Source: Hexactinellida sp. DTS-2022 (taxonomy: Eukaryota; Porifera; Hexactinellida). Taken from it: a stretch of 64,000 bases of DNA. The notes beneath the pieces are model-generated. The model saw only the letters and a program-made list of their open reading frames with translations, was not told the origin of the DNA and made no database searches. Each line of letters opens with the position of its first letter. Within the stretch, counting starts at the first letter, position 1. The DNA is taken from contig JAPNXP010000008.1 in NCBI GenBank assembly GCA_028753945.1, positions 1,922,001 through 1,986,000 on the forward strand, read 5' to 3'. This document shows, piece by piece, positions 63,603 through 64,000 of the stretch. Both the position numbers and the translations under genes were made by a program.

Positions 63603-64000
63603 ACCAATTCGATGTTACATTGCTATGAGATTCTTGCTACCATGAGATTCTTACTACCACTGTTACTCTTTCTCGCCTGTTTTCTCAAGATCTATTATTA
63701 TTATAATTACGTGTTAACCAGTGATTTTTGGGGAGGGGGCGCGAACCTCCACTTATTTCGCTAGGGGGGCGCTTAAATCCCAAGGGGGCGCTCCTTCCAA
63801 TCAGTTATCTATAGAATGTGACATCAAGTTAAATATTCTTGTCGCCATTTTAACTTACCCTCATTTAATATCATTATAGTTCTCTATGGATCTATTATAG
63901 CAGATATAAGAGGATTTTTTGAAAATTTCTAAATTTCCATCACCCTATGATAGTATATTTGTGAAATTTGAGCAGTGTTGAACAAAGCTCCTAGATTTTG
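63603..64000. other. Right edge; no supported gene
   Basis: CCAGTGATTTTTGGGGAGGG at 63719 followed by GGGGGGCGC words looks like the left end of another G-rich hAT-type MITE. Its right end was not found within the window. Confidence 0.35.

Overview
This is AT-rich nuclear DNA from an animal. Two host genes support a metazoan. One is a PEX5 exon with the animal-type N-terminus and a cysteine at position 11. The other is a complete PABPN1-like poly(A)-binding protein ending in the animal signature WYSPY. The transposons present (THAP-type P elements, Ginger, hAT, FLYWCH-MULE, Harbinger, pogo-like, Helitron, gypsy) are typical of TE-rich aquatic invertebrates. I cannot name the species. No bacterial genes, CRISPR arrays or rRNA were seen.

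The window is mostly a transposon graveyard with deep nesting. Many insertions can be dated relative to each other from target-site duplications (TSDs) that I could read directly.

Layout: 1.3-3.0 kb, hAT and pogo MITEs and a complete 517-bp Helitron. 3.3-7.4 kb, a FLYWCH/MULE transposon with a 9-bp TSD, hosting another Helitron that itself hosts a hAT MITE. 7.7-8.5 kb, a palindromic MITE holding a hAT MITE. 9.6-15.8 kb, a minus-strand P-element relic split by a decayed gypsy retrotransposon whose gag is split by a G-rich MITE. 15.8-20.0 kb, Harbinger-like remains, a hAT MITE and a large foldback. 20.0-24.3 kb, a nearly complete THAP/P transposon inserted into an older P relic. 24.5-28.5 kb, MITEs and repeats. 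28.5-29.35 kb (minus), the PEX5 first coding exon. 29.9-37.8 kb, MITEs, foldbacks, an orphan TE-like gene and a Helitron copy. 38.0-43.4 kb, a hAT transposon with an 8-bp TSD and three nested elements. 46.1-49.3 kb, a Ginger1-like transposon whose decayed gene joins an integrase to an OTU cysteine protease. 49.5-52.8 kb, a pogo-like long-TIR element holding Helitron ends and a third P relic. 53.3-56.2 kb, a Helitron enclosing a Harbinger (Myb gene) and a second Helitron. 56.2-56.9 kb, the intact PABPN1-like gene. 57-64 kb, foldbacks, a non-autonomous P derivative, a VNTR foldback and a second MULE relic.

The only clearly functional-looking reading frames are the PEX5 exon, the PABPN1-like gene and possibly the Harbinger Myb-like gene. 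Every transposase seen carries frameshifts, stops or deletions. The strongest leads are the Ginger integrase-OTU element, the P family with 7-bp TSDs, and a PEX5 N-terminus lacking WxxxF/Y motifs.
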